From positions 1 to 42,118 of the IMG/VR virus record IMGVR_UViG_3300027687_000027: DNA of 42,118 nucleotides; one strand, written 5' to 3'. Below the pieces are notes generated by a model, which worked only from the letters and a program-made list of their open reading frames with translations, did no database searches and was not told the origin of the DNA. Below are positions 26,980-33,761 of the stretch, in pieces. The translations under genes and the position numbers were made by a program. Position 1 is the stretch's first letter; every line of letters begins with the position of its first letter. The stretch is from a virus.

Positions 26980-28115
26980 TTAATTTCCTTTATTATATTT
27001 GTAGTACTGTATCCTTCAATAGTAGGAACAATATGCACATTGGCTAAATCGTTACCAACGACAGTATCTATAGTATAGTCACCGCCTTTAACAATTATAT
27101 CAGGATGTATATCTTTAATTAGTTCATACGGAGTATCGTTATCAAACACAATTACGTCATCTACCCACGGCAAACATTTTAGTTGCTCTGCTCGTATGTG
27201 CTGATTGTTGATAGGTCGGCTGTTGCCTTTTAATCGTTTAACACTAGCATCACTATTAATACCAACAATTAACTTATCACCTTTTGTCCGTGCTTCTTTT
27301 AAAAGGTCAAAATGACCTTTGTGTAATATATCAAATACACCGTTAGTAAATACAGTCTTATTGCGTAAATCAGATAAAGTTAGTATATATGTTCCAACAT
27401 GTTTAACTGATTCAGTTGCTGCTTCTACTGCTAAACTTAAACATTTATTATAATTATATCCATTAGTTAACGCATATACAAACGTAGCAAGGAAACAATC
27501 TCCTGCTCCTGTAACATCACTTACTTCAATTTTCTCTGGAAAAACTGTATAGGAAATTTTATCTATGTTTGCTTCAACTGCACCGTCTGCAGATGTTGTA
27601 ATAATATTACCGGTCCATTCGTCAAATTCAAATTTAGTAAATTCACTATTGTTAGGTTTTACTAGCCAGGCACCTTCATACTCGTGTGCATACCGTTTAG
27701 GGTCTACAATTACTTTAGGTCCTTGACTGTTAATATGTGCAATAATTTGTTTTGCATTGTCTAATACACCTTTGTCGTAGTCACTTAGTATTACATAATC
27801 CCATTGTGAAAAATCACTCTTTAGTACGTTTGTTAGTACAGCATTAGAGTCTGCATCTTTATCATTGTCAATGCGTGTAATATAATGTCCGTCACAAATT
27901 ACTCTAGTTTTAATACTACTAGGCTGTCCAGTTTTAAACAGTGTTACGTCAACACCTAGACTTTTTAAGTTTTCATAAACAAGTCCAGCACCTCCAGTTG
28001 TTTCAACTTCTCGTTGGTACTTAACAACAGGCACAGGAGCCTCAGGACTTAATCGTTCTGAGGTACCATAGATATATTTGTCAACAATTACATCGCCAAA
28101 AACTAACACTTTCAT
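26976..28115 (-). CDS. hldE: Compact bifunctional heptose-phosphate kinase/adenylyltransferase (HldE/RfaE)
   Basis: This 379-aa protein holds two activities in the HldE order. Residues 1-245 form a PfkB-type kinase: FGDVIVDKYIYG, SPEAPVPVVKYQ, the TTGGAG substrate loop and the catalytic DVTGAGDCF near residue 200. Residues about 253-379 form a nucleotidyltransferase with TNGVFDILHKGHFDLL (HxGH motif), GINSDASVKRLKG and IVKGGDYTIDTVVG. It phosphorylates heptose-7-phosphate at C1 and later adds AMP to make ADP-heptose. It is about 100 residues shorter than E. coli HldE (477 aa), nearly all missing from the kinase half. A perfect sigma70 promoter lies so close that transcription is predicted to start at the ATG itself. 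It is first in a four-gene operon. Confidence 0.9.
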   Translation of the reverse strand: MKVLVFGDVIVDKYIYGTSERLSPEAPVPVVKYQREVETTGGAGLVYENLKSLGVDVTLFKTGQPSSIKTRVICDGHYITRIDNDKDADSNAVLTNVLKSDFSQWDYVILSDYDKGVLDNAKQIIAHINSQGPKVIVDPKRYAHEYEGAWLVKPNNSEFTKFEFDEWTGNIITTSADGAVEANIDKISYTVFPEKIEVSDVTGAGDCFLATFVYALTNGYNYNKCLSLAVEAATESVKHVGTYILTLSDLRNKTVFTNGVFDILHKGHFDLLKEARTKGDKLIVGINSDASVKRLKGNSRPINNQHIRAEQLKCLPWVDDVIVFDNDTPYELIKDIHPDIIVKGGDYTIDTVVGNDLANVHIVPTIEGYSTTNIIKEIK

Positions 28116-28121
28116 ACTATT

Positions 28122-28150
28122 ATTATACCTTCTTTTAACTTATTTGTCAA
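28122..28150 (-). promoter_or_regulatory. Consensus sigma70 promoter for the heptose operon
   Basis: On the minus strand, TTGACA (28150-28145) and TATAAT (28127-28122) are both perfect with a 17-base spacer. The -35 box lies inside the 3' end of the Nudix gene. The ATG of hldE starts seven bases after the -10 box, so the mRNA should be leaderless or nearly so. It would let host RNA polymerase express the cassette early. Confidence 0.85.
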
Positions 28151-28577
28151 GTAAATTAATTGTTTGAAATACAGTTTCTAACTTAGAAAGATTAACCCTA
28201 CTTTGTAGAGTATTGCGTAATCCTAAATGTAAAGGTTTTGGCCATTTACCAAAACTGCACCAAGCATAACCACTATGTTCGTGATTTAATTTTGGAATAA
28301 ATTCTTCATTAATTACACATAGGTATGTATGAAATTGGAAATGCTCGTCATTAGATACAAAAGACTCTAACGGTAATATTTTTTTAATATTAGGCACACT
28401 GCCTATTTCTTCTTGGATTTCTCGTTGCAACCCTTCCCAAGGGGTTTCAACCCCTTCGTTGGTTCCGCCAACTAACCCCCACAGGTTAGATTTTTTTCCA
28501 TTGGCTCGAAGCAAGAATAAAAATCTATTTGTATCAAGTGTGTAGAAAAGAGCTCCACTGCAAACAATTTGGTTCAT
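28140..28577 (-). CDS. Nudix hydrolase
   Basis: This 145-aa protein has a perfect Nudix box GX5EX7REUXEEXGU: G38, E44 and R52-E-I-Q-E-E-I-G59, preceded by NLWGLVGG. The box binds Mg2+ and positions water to cleave a nucleoside diphosphate linked to another group; the substrate cannot be read from the box. The N-terminus (QIVCSGALFYTLDTNRFLFLLR) and FQFHTYLCVINEEF in the middle fit the fold. It lies 13 bases downstream of gp15, so it is probably in the gp14-gp15 late transcript, and it precedes hldE. It could act on a nucleotide sugar such as ADP-heptose or on nucleotide pools. The start has only a weak ribosome site. Confidence 0.85.
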   Translation of the reverse strand: MNQIVCSGALFYTLDTNRFLFLLRANGKKSNLWGLVGGTNEGVETPWEGLQREIQEEIGSVPNIKKILPLESFVSNDEHFQFHTYLCVINEEFIPKLNHEHSGYAWCSFGKWPKPLHLGLRNTLQSRVNLSKLETVFQTINLLDK

Positions 28578-28590
28578 ACAAATAATTATC

Positions 28591-30057
28591 TTAAAATACT
28601 AAGCGCCAGGTGCCGTCTGGATATTCACCTTCAAATGATAATACCCATTCAAATGTATCCCATTTATATTGAATACCTGTGTTTAGATTAGTAGTATATG
28701 TTATATCAGTAAGTTGATTTGTTTTAGTCGAAGCATTAAATACTATACTCCATTGGCTTCCATCCCATTCTACTATATCGTTTGCACTAGCAATAAAGTC
28801 AGTTCCGTCTGCATTTTTCCAAGCATCTGCACCGTCTGTATTAATTGTGCTTCCAATTGCTCCTAGTAATAAAATTCTATTGCCTGCTGTTTTTAAAGTT
28901 GTTGGATTTGTTTTTGTAGGGTCGAGAATATAATCAATTTTTGCTTTTTCCTGAAGTGGACTAGTTATAATAGTATCACTGGGCAAACTATCTTCATCCC
29001 AGTTAACTACTGCTTTACTAGCATCTAAAGGATCAATAGCAAAAGTACCAATAATATCGTTAGTAAGGTCTGTCCTAGCTAATCTTATTTGTGTTAACCC
29101 TGTTCGAAAATTGCCAGGCATTTCGTCTAAATAAGTCTTCCAATCAATATTACCAACAACTCCTTTATATACTAATTGTAATACATTATTTAATACTAGA
29201 AGATTGTGGTTATTGTGAGATAATGATATTACTATATCAGACGATCCCCTACTAACATTACCGGATTGTGTAATACTAGTAACTTCACCTGTTGGTGCTA
29301 CTACTACTGAGCCGTGTATTGATTCGTTATCAGTATCAAGTTTTGGAGTTTTTTCTTCCTCACTATCAAATATATTAACATTACCTGATTCATCAAATAT
29401 ACTTGTAATAATGTTTGTAATAACACCTAGTCTTTTTACTTTAACTGGAGGCGATATATAAATAGGTGTTTTAAATGCAAGTGTAGCAACATCAATATCA
29501 GAGTCAACTCCAACTGGTATAGTTCTACTACTAAAAGTAATTCCATCTAAATTAACAACACTTAAACTAGTCCAGTCAATATAGTTATCAGTAGTTTGTA
29601 TTTCTAAACTAGGATTAAACAACATTAATATTTGCTCTAAAATTTGTAATTTTTGATCAGTATTAGTTGTCCAAATATCCACATTAACACTAAGGGTATA
29701 CGGAGTTGGCATAAGACGTTCAACTGTATAATTTTTACCTTGTTCATTTAAGTATTCTTGACCTTGAGTATCATATGCACGTTCACGTATGTTAACTTTA
29801 CTAACATAACTTGCATCAGCAAGCATAGCAGTATTCATTTCAATACCAGTAACGTATATACCCATCCTTGGAGCACTTGGAATCTTATTCTCTGAACCAT
29901 CTTTAATAATGCTACCAACCTGTCTAGTAATATCACCGTACATTACAGGAACTTGTACTAATTGTTTCTTGCTATCTGCGTAAGAAAAGTTACTCATCAG
30001 TCTAACCATCTGAGTTAAATATCTTCTTATTTGACCATCGTAAAAATGTTGAGCCAT
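28591..30057 (-). CDS. 15: Proximal tail sheath stabilisation protein (T4 gp15-like)
   Basis: The protein has 488 aa. The N-terminus FYDGQIRRYLTQMVRLMSNF and QLVQVPVMYGD correspond to the T4 gp15 opening (FYNSSFRRYATLMGDLFSN..., VPITYAS). MPTPYTLSVNVDIWTTNTDQ and ILEQILMLFNPSLEI match the conserved IPxPYxxxxxLxIxT and QIVEQILPYFxP region. Gp15 forms the hexameric ring that terminates the tail and joins it to the head neck. The homologous core ends by about residue 215; the remainder (about 270 aa) is an extension beyond the T4 length of 272 aa, with Ser/Asp/Asn-rich and beta-strand sequence. The start shares a base with the gp14 stop (TAATG). It is on the minus strand, opposite to gp13 and gp18. 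Confidence 0.82.
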   Translation of the reverse strand: MAQHFYDGQIRRYLTQMVRLMSNFSYADSKKQLVQVPVMYGDITRQVGSIIKDGSENKIPSAPRMGIYVTGIEMNTAMLADASYVSKVNIRERAYDTQGQEYLNEQGKNYTVERLMPTPYTLSVNVDIWTTNTDQKLQILEQILMLFNPSLEIQTTDNYIDWTSLSVVNLDGITFSSRTIPVGVDSDIDVATLAFKTPIYISPPVKVKRLGVITNIITSIFDESGNVNIFDSEEEKTPKLDTDNESIHGSVVVAPTGEVTSITQSGNVSRGSSDIVISLSHNNHNLLVLNNVLQLVYKGVVGNIDWKTYLDEMPGNFRTGLTQIRLARTDLTNDIIGTFAIDPLDASKAVVNWDEDSLPSDTIITSPLQEKAKIDYILDPTKTNPTTLKTAGNRILLLGAIGSTINTDGADAWKNADGTDFIASANDIVEWDGSQWSIVFNASTKTNQLTDITYTTNLNTGIQYKWDTFEWVLSFEGEYPDGTWRLVF

Positions 30058-31217
30058 TAGTTGTCTGCCTTAGGTTTAAGTGCTTGTGAAAGACTTTGTC
30101 TTTCTGTAACTGTTTCGCCGCCAATATTATCTGTTGTAGTGTTATTAACAAAGCCACCTTTTTGTGTTGACTTTGTATTTGTATTTGATAGTGTTGTACG
30201 GACATTATCTTCTAACTTAACCCACCGGCTGCCGTCAAATTTAAATAATCTATTAGGCAAAAAATCTGTCCTTAAAAAGTAATCGTGTGTTGACGGTGCA
30301 GATGGAAAATTAAGTCCGTGCCCAAATACTTCACCGTTGGGCGGTAGTCCGTCACCTAACAGGTATCCCTGATAACCTGTGTTACTTGGAGGTTCCATTA
30401 TTTTATCAACTGAGATGCCATCTGATGCATCAAGCGTATCTGAATCAACAGTTACTAATTCTGTATCTCCGTTAGCGTCAGTTTGCAATGTAAACAGATG
30501 ACTAGTATCGTATCCACTTTTAGGAGCGTCTGCATCGGCCTGTGCAATAACTGCATTATTAATTTGCATCTCTTTTTCATAAGTAGATAATAAATCTCTT
30601 AACGTATTGCCACCTGGAGCATCTTCCTCAGCTGGCAAATCAAGTATTTCTTTATATTCTTGACTGTCCATTATTTGCTTGAGTTTTAATCTATATAAAT
30701 GTGGATACCACGTTTGTGTAAATCCTTCACTCGCACGATTAACATCTTCAACAACATAAAATCTTTTAAGTGCTACAGCATGATCGTTTAACGCATATTC
30801 ATCTTTTAAATGAGGCAGTTCAATAACATCTCCGGACATAATTTTTCGTCCTAGCGATTTTACGCTACTTCTAATATGAATAGTAAGCATTAACGTATCA
30901 TTCTGTAAAAATAGTCCAAATTGACTAAGATCAAAATCTACGTCTTGTACATTGTATATACCTCGCATAGTATATACATCTTGATCGTATTTTCTATCTC
31001 TATTTTCTAAAAATAACAAATCTTGTATGTTAGTTTCTTTAACTGCATCATATTGCGGGCGATCAGCGGTTGCGTCTGCTGTATCTGGATTATCTGGTCC
31101 TAAATATTTGTGAATAAACAGATCAGTTCCGCCAACAGTAAACATCTCTAGAATCTGTCTATCTAGGAATTCAAAATCTTTACCACGTTCGGGTTTATAT
31201 AAGCTAAGTCTCGGCAT
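30057..31217 (-). CDS. 14: Neck protein (T4 gp14-like)
   Basis: The protein has 386 aa. Its N-terminal part has MPRLSLYKPERGKDFEFLDR, VGGTDLFIHKYLGP, ETNIQDLLFLENRDRKYD and SGDVIELPHLKDEYALND, a pattern I recognise from the gp14 neck proteins of marine T4-likes. Gp14 with gp13 forms the neck at the portal vertex. Residues from about 200 onward are poorly conserved-looking, acidic and linker-like (LPAEEDAPGG), with a SRWVKLEDNVRTTL segment; this resembles a C-terminal decoration. It sits divergent from gp13 across a 42-base gap holding paired late promoters. The octamer ends five bases before this ATG, so a leaderless mRNA is expected. Confidence 0.82.
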   Translation of the reverse strand: MPRLSLYKPERGKDFEFLDRQILEMFTVGGTDLFIHKYLGPDNPDTADATADRPQYDAVKETNIQDLLFLENRDRKYDQDVYTMRGIYNVQDVDFDLSQFGLFLQNDTLMLTIHIRSSVKSLGRKIMSGDVIELPHLKDEYALNDHAVALKRFYVVEDVNRASEGFTQTWYPHLYRLKLKQIMDSQEYKEILDLPAEEDAPGGNTLRDLLSTYEKEMQINNAVIAQADADAPKSGYDTSHLFTLQTDANGDTELVTVDSDTLDASDGISVDKIMEPPSNTGYQGYLLGDGLPPNGEVFGHGLNFPSAPSTHDYFLRTDFLPNRLFKFDGSRWVKLEDNVRTTLSNTNTKSTQKGGFVNNTTTDNIGGETVTERQSLSQALKPKADN

Positions 31218-31222
31218 ACAAG

Positions 31223-31230
31223 TATTTATC
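31223..31230 (-). promoter_or_regulatory. Late promoter octamer GATAAATA for gp14-gp15
   Basis: On the minus strand GATAAATA runs from 31230 to 31223, followed by five bases and the gp14 ATG. It forms the left arm of the palindrome. Confidence 0.75.
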
Positions 31231-31235
31231 GGAAC

Positions 31236-31243
31236 GATAAATA
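31236..31243 (+). promoter_or_regulatory. Late promoter octamer GATAAATA for gp13
   Basis: GATAAATA lies 16 bases before the gp13 ATG at 31260, with a GAGGAGA ribosome site between. It forms the right arm of the palindrome. Confidence 0.75.
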
Positions 31244-31259
31244 CTACGAGGAGAACTTT

Positions 31260-32018
31260 ATGGCTGACCTACAAACACAACGACAAGAAGTATTTGATTA
31301 CGTGCATACAATGCTTGGTGGAGGCATGATTGATGTAGAACTTGATCCTATTCATTATAATACTGCATTAGACAAAGCGTTATCAAGGTTTAGGCAACGT
31401 TCCGACAACTCAGTTGAAGAATCATATGTTTTTTTACCTACAGTAATTGATCAAAATGAATATATTCTTCCAAGTGAAGTAATTGAAGTAAGAAAGATAC
31501 ATAGGCGTTCAATTGGTTCTAGAAGCGGTGGCGGAGAAGGAGGTTCTCTTTTTGAACCGTTTAACCTAGCGTATACAAATAGTTATCTGCTATCAAGTTC
31601 AAGCATGGGCGGATTAGCAACTTATGAGATGTTTGCTGGATACCAAGAAATGGTTGGACGTATGTTTGGATCATTTATAGAATTTAAATGGAATACTGCA
31701 AACAAAAAACTTACACTATTACAACGACCACGAGCAGAAGAAAATTTGTTACTGTTATGTTATAATTATAGACCAAATAGTGAATTACTTAAAGATTACC
31801 TAGCAAGACAATGGTTAAAAGATTACACCCTTGCTACTTGCAAGTTTATGTTAGGCGAAGCTCGTAGTAAATTTGCAACAATTGCAGGACCACAAGGCGG
31901 TAGTCAATTGAACGGTGACACTCTTAAACAAGAAGCACAAGCTGAACTAGAAAAACTGGAAACAGAAGTAGCGTCACAGATTACAGGCGGAGTTGGCTAC
32001 AGCTTTGTCATTGGATAA
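31260..32018 (+). CDS. 13: Neck protein (T4 gp13-like head-tail adaptor)
   Basis: This 252-aa protein has the helical, adaptor-like layout of gp13 neck proteins. It has TQRQEVFDYVHTMLGGGMIDVELD and ALDKALSRFRQRSDNSVEES near the N-terminus, the strand IDQNEYILPSEVIEVRKIHR, and a C-terminal helical bundle with YLARQWLKDYTLATCKFMLGEARSKFATI and GDTLKQEAQAELEKLETEV. The family connects the portal to the gp14/gp15 ring after DNA packaging. The N-terminal pattern is highly typical of marine T4-likes. It is divergent from gp14, although in T4 genes 13, 14 and 15 run in one direction. The start has a good GAGGAGA ribosome site nine bases upstream. Confidence 0.85.
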   Translation: MADLQTQRQEVFDYVHTMLGGGMIDVELDPIHYNTALDKALSRFRQRSDNSVEESYVFLPTVIDQNEYILPSEVIEVRKIHRRSIGSRSGGGEGGSLFEPFNLAYTNSYLLSSSSMGGLATYEMFAGYQEMVGRMFGSFIEFKWNTANKKLTLLQRPRAEENLLLLCYNYRPNSELLKDYLARQWLKDYTLATCKFMLGEARSKFATIAGPQGGSQLNGDTLKQEAQAELEKLETEVASQITGGVGYSFVIG

Positions 32019-32024
32019 AAACAC

Positions 32025-32053
32025 TTGACATTTTAATATTTTTATTGTATAAT
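32025..32053 (+). promoter_or_regulatory. Consensus sigma70 promoter for the oxygenase/dNMP-kinase pair
   Basis: TTGACA (32025-32030) and TATAAT (32048-32053) are both perfect with a 17-base spacer, just after the gp13 stop. The expected start near 32060 gives a leader of about 25 bases, including AAAGGTGA before the TTG codon at 32085. This points to early transcription by host polymerase, unlike the flanking late genes. Confidence 0.88.
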
Positions 32054-32084
32054 AGTTATTATATACAGTAAAGGTGACCTCAAC

Positions 32085-32759
32085 TTGTTTAAATATCAAA
32101 TTACCCCTGCGTTTTCAACACCAATTGTAAGTGTTAACATTGGTCAAATTGACGTAATGACATTAGCTTGGGTTAAAAATTTAACATACCCAACTCAAGG
32201 AGTTGCTTGTACAGGTAATGATGATCATTTACCAATAAACGAACGAGGCTTTGATATTATCAATGCACCTCCACTTACTTCTCTTAAGAAAAAAATTAAA
32301 GAAGCAGTAGATTATTATGCATACACTATATTAGATGTCGATACTAGTACTAACTTTGCTTTTACTTCAAGTTGGATTAATAGATTAGAGAAACACGAAG
32401 ATATACCTAAACATATCCACAAAAATAGTATTATATCAGGAGTGTATTATATAGACGTAACTCCTAATTCAGCACCTATTACCCTTCATAAAAATATAAC
32501 ACATTTAAATACTTGGCCTGCATCTACAACGCCTGCATCAGCAGGAGTAAATTGGAATCAATTTAATACTGATGCGTATACATTTAATCCAGTTAACGGC
32601 TTAGCTATCTTATTCCCAAGTCACTTAGAACATTCTGTAGCGGCTAGTAATGAGGATACTTATAGATACGGTCTTGCATTTAATATGTTTGCAACCGGAA
32701 CACTTATAGGCGATGCTGGACCAGCCTCTCGTTGCACTATTACAGGAGTAACTTTATGA
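32085..32759 (+). CDS. 2-oxoglutarate/Fe(II)-dependent oxygenase
   Basis: This 224-aa protein follows the phage 2OG-Fe(II) oxygenase pattern. HIHKNSIISGVYYIDV provides candidate metal ligands H110 or H112 with a nearby Asp, PITLHKNI follows as the next strand, and AILFPSHLEHSV supplies the distal ligand H183; RYGLAFN contains the Arg expected to bind 2-oxoglutarate. Such enzymes hydroxylate small molecules, proteins or nucleobases; the substrate is not predictable here. They are frequent in marine T4-like phages. The only reasonable start is TTG at 32085 with AAAGGTGA upstream, giving MFKYQITPAF. It is coupled to the kinase through an ATGA overlap and driven by a perfect sigma70 promoter. Confidence 0.82.
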   Translation: MFKYQITPAFSTPIVSVNIGQIDVMTLAWVKNLTYPTQGVACTGNDDHLPINERGFDIINAPPLTSLKKKIKEAVDYYAYTILDVDTSTNFAFTSSWINRLEKHEDIPKHIHKNSIISGVYYIDVTPNSAPITLHKNITHLNTWPASTTPASAGVNWNQFNTDAYTFNPVNGLAILFPSHLEHSVAASNEDTYRYGLAFNMFATGTLIGDAGPASRCTITGVTL

Positions 32760-33367
32760 TTATTGGCATATGCGGTCTAATAGGTAGTGGCAAAGACACT
32801 ATTGCAGATTACTTAATTAAACGACACAACTTTCAAAAACTTAGTTTTGCAGATAAATTAAAAGATAGTGTAGCAACTATGTTTGATTGGGATCGAAGTC
32901 TATTAGATGGTAAAACAGATCAAAGTAGGCAATGGCGAGAAGAAATAGACAAATATTGGTCTAACGAAACAGGTGAAGAAATAACTCCAAGGTTAGTATT
33001 ACAACTATTTGGTACTGAATGTATGCGTAATGGTTTTTATGACGGTATATGGGTTAGTCTAACCAAAAAGAAAATATTAGATAATCCAATGCAGAATTTT
33101 GTTATTCCAGATGTACGATTTCCTAACGAAGCTAAAATGATATACGGAATAAACGGACAAGTTTGGCGTATCAAAAGAGGCGAAGATCCAGACTGGTTTA
33201 GCGAATATCAAACACTAGGTGTAGAACCTAAAGAAGTACACCCTAGCGAATGGGCCTGGGCAAACACTAAATTTACATATATTTTAGAGAATAACAAAAC
33301 TATAACTGAACTTAGAAATCAGGTAAAAGATCACCTTGTTTCCAACGAACTCCCTCTTTTTGCATAA
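32756..33367 (+). CDS. 1: Deoxynucleoside monophosphate kinase (T4 gp1-like)
   Basis: This protein of about 203 aa starts at ATG 32756, preceded by ACAGGAGT, not at an upstream TTG. The P-loop is G7-LIGSGKDT15, followed by ADYLIKRH and SFADKLKDSVATMFDWDRSL, which is characteristic of T4 gp1-type dNMP kinases. LLDGKTDQSRQWREEIDKYW, LQLFGTECMRNGFYDGIWV and FVIPDVRFPNEAK are also conserved. The enzyme phosphorylates dTMP, dGMP and modified dCMP derivatives to diphosphates to feed phage DNA synthesis. The start overlaps the oxygenase stop (ATGA), so both are expressed together, which fits early metabolic genes. Its last 56 bases are overlapped by the antisense HNH gene. Confidence 0.9.
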   Translation: MIIGICGLIGSGKDTIADYLIKRHNFQKLSFADKLKDSVATMFDWDRSLLDGKTDQSRQWREEIDKYWSNETGEEITPRLVLQLFGTECMRNGFYDGIWVSLTKKKILDNPMQNFVIPDVRFPNEAKMIYGINGQVWRIKRGEDPDWFSEYQTLGVEPKEVHPSEWAWANTKFTYILENNKTITELRNQVKDHLVSNELPLFA

Positions 33368-33650
33368 TACGTTGACAGTTGGCACACACTGTCTTTAAAT
33401 TATTAAACTGACAGTTATCTAACGAACCGTCTATATGAAAAACATTAAACTGTTCCTTATGTAAACTATTAAAATTACATTTTTCACAATAGTCTTTCTT
33501 TTCGTATCCTACACGTTTCCATTTAGGAATACCGTGCCCTGTGCCGCCGTGCTTAGTACAGGTTTCGCACTTGCGTCGATAGAAAGTTTTGTTGTTTTTC
33601 TTATAATTTATTGCCGCAGGACGTAGTCCACATACACATAAAGGTCTCAT
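33312..33650 (-). CDS. HNH-type endonuclease-like zinc protein
   Basis: This 112-aa minus-strand protein has two zinc-ribbon pairs at the N-terminus (C5/C7 and C28/C31) and one before the nuclease core (C55/C58). Its core is VFHIDGSLDNC with H72 and D74, NFNNLK-like N84, and a final C89xxC92, matching an HNH/His-Me finger fold with structural zinc. Small HNH proteins in T4-like phages are often homing endonucleases or recombination-linked nucleases. It overlaps the dNMP-kinase 3' end by 56 bases in convergent orientation and faces away from gp18. This is typical of an inserted free-standing endonuclease. A tandem 11-base repeat lies just upstream of its start. Confidence 0.72.
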   Translation of the reverse strand: MRPLCVCGLRPAAINYKKNNKTFYRRKCETCTKHGGTGHGIPKWKRVGYEKKDYCEKCNFNSLHKEQFNVFHIDGSLDNCQFNNLKTVCANCQRIMQKEGVRWKQGDLLPDF

Positions 33651-33659
33651 ATTGTATTT

Positions 33660-33681
33660 ACCTACCCTTTACCTACCCTTT
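33660..33681. repeat. Tandem 11-bp duplication upstream of the HNH gene
   Basis: ACCTACCCTTT occurs twice without a gap, at 33660-33670 and 33671-33681. On the minus strand this places two AAAGGGTAGGT copies 10 to 31 bases before the HNH start, so it may supply duplicate ribosome-binding sequence or mark a slipped replication event. Confidence 0.8.
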
Positions 33682-33717
33682 ATCTAAGTGTCTTCCTAGG
33701 GTTTTTTATTTAATTAA

Positions 33718-33725
33718 TATAAATA
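33718..33725 (+). promoter_or_regulatory. Late promoter octamer TATAAATA (exact) for gp18
   Basis: The exact T4 late core lies 36 bases before the gp18 ATG at 33762, followed by an ACAGGAGA ribosome site. It drives the tail sheath gene. Confidence 0.8.
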
Positions 33726-33761
33726 CATATAGAATAGACAATTCCAACAGGAGACAAAAAA

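Larger units (their letters stand above)
31221..31245. repeat. Perfect 11-bp palindrome made of two divergent late promoters
   Basis: AGTATTTATCG (31221-31231) and CGATAAATACT (31235-31245) are exact reverse complements separated by GAA. Each arm contains one GATAAATA octamer, one per strand, so the palindrome is a bidirectional late-promoter element between gp14 and gp13. Transcribed across, it could also form a hairpin. Confidence 0.85.

Noticed and set aside
32732-32755. Upstream TTG start for the dNMP kinase
   Set aside because: ATG 32756 has ACAGGAGT at proper spacing, begins directly at the P-loop strand and forms an ATGA overlap with the oxygenase stop.
33662-33710. Possible terminator (ACCCT...AGGGTTTTTT) before gp18
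   Set aside because: The stem is only about five base pairs with a loop near twenty bases; not convincing despite the T-run.
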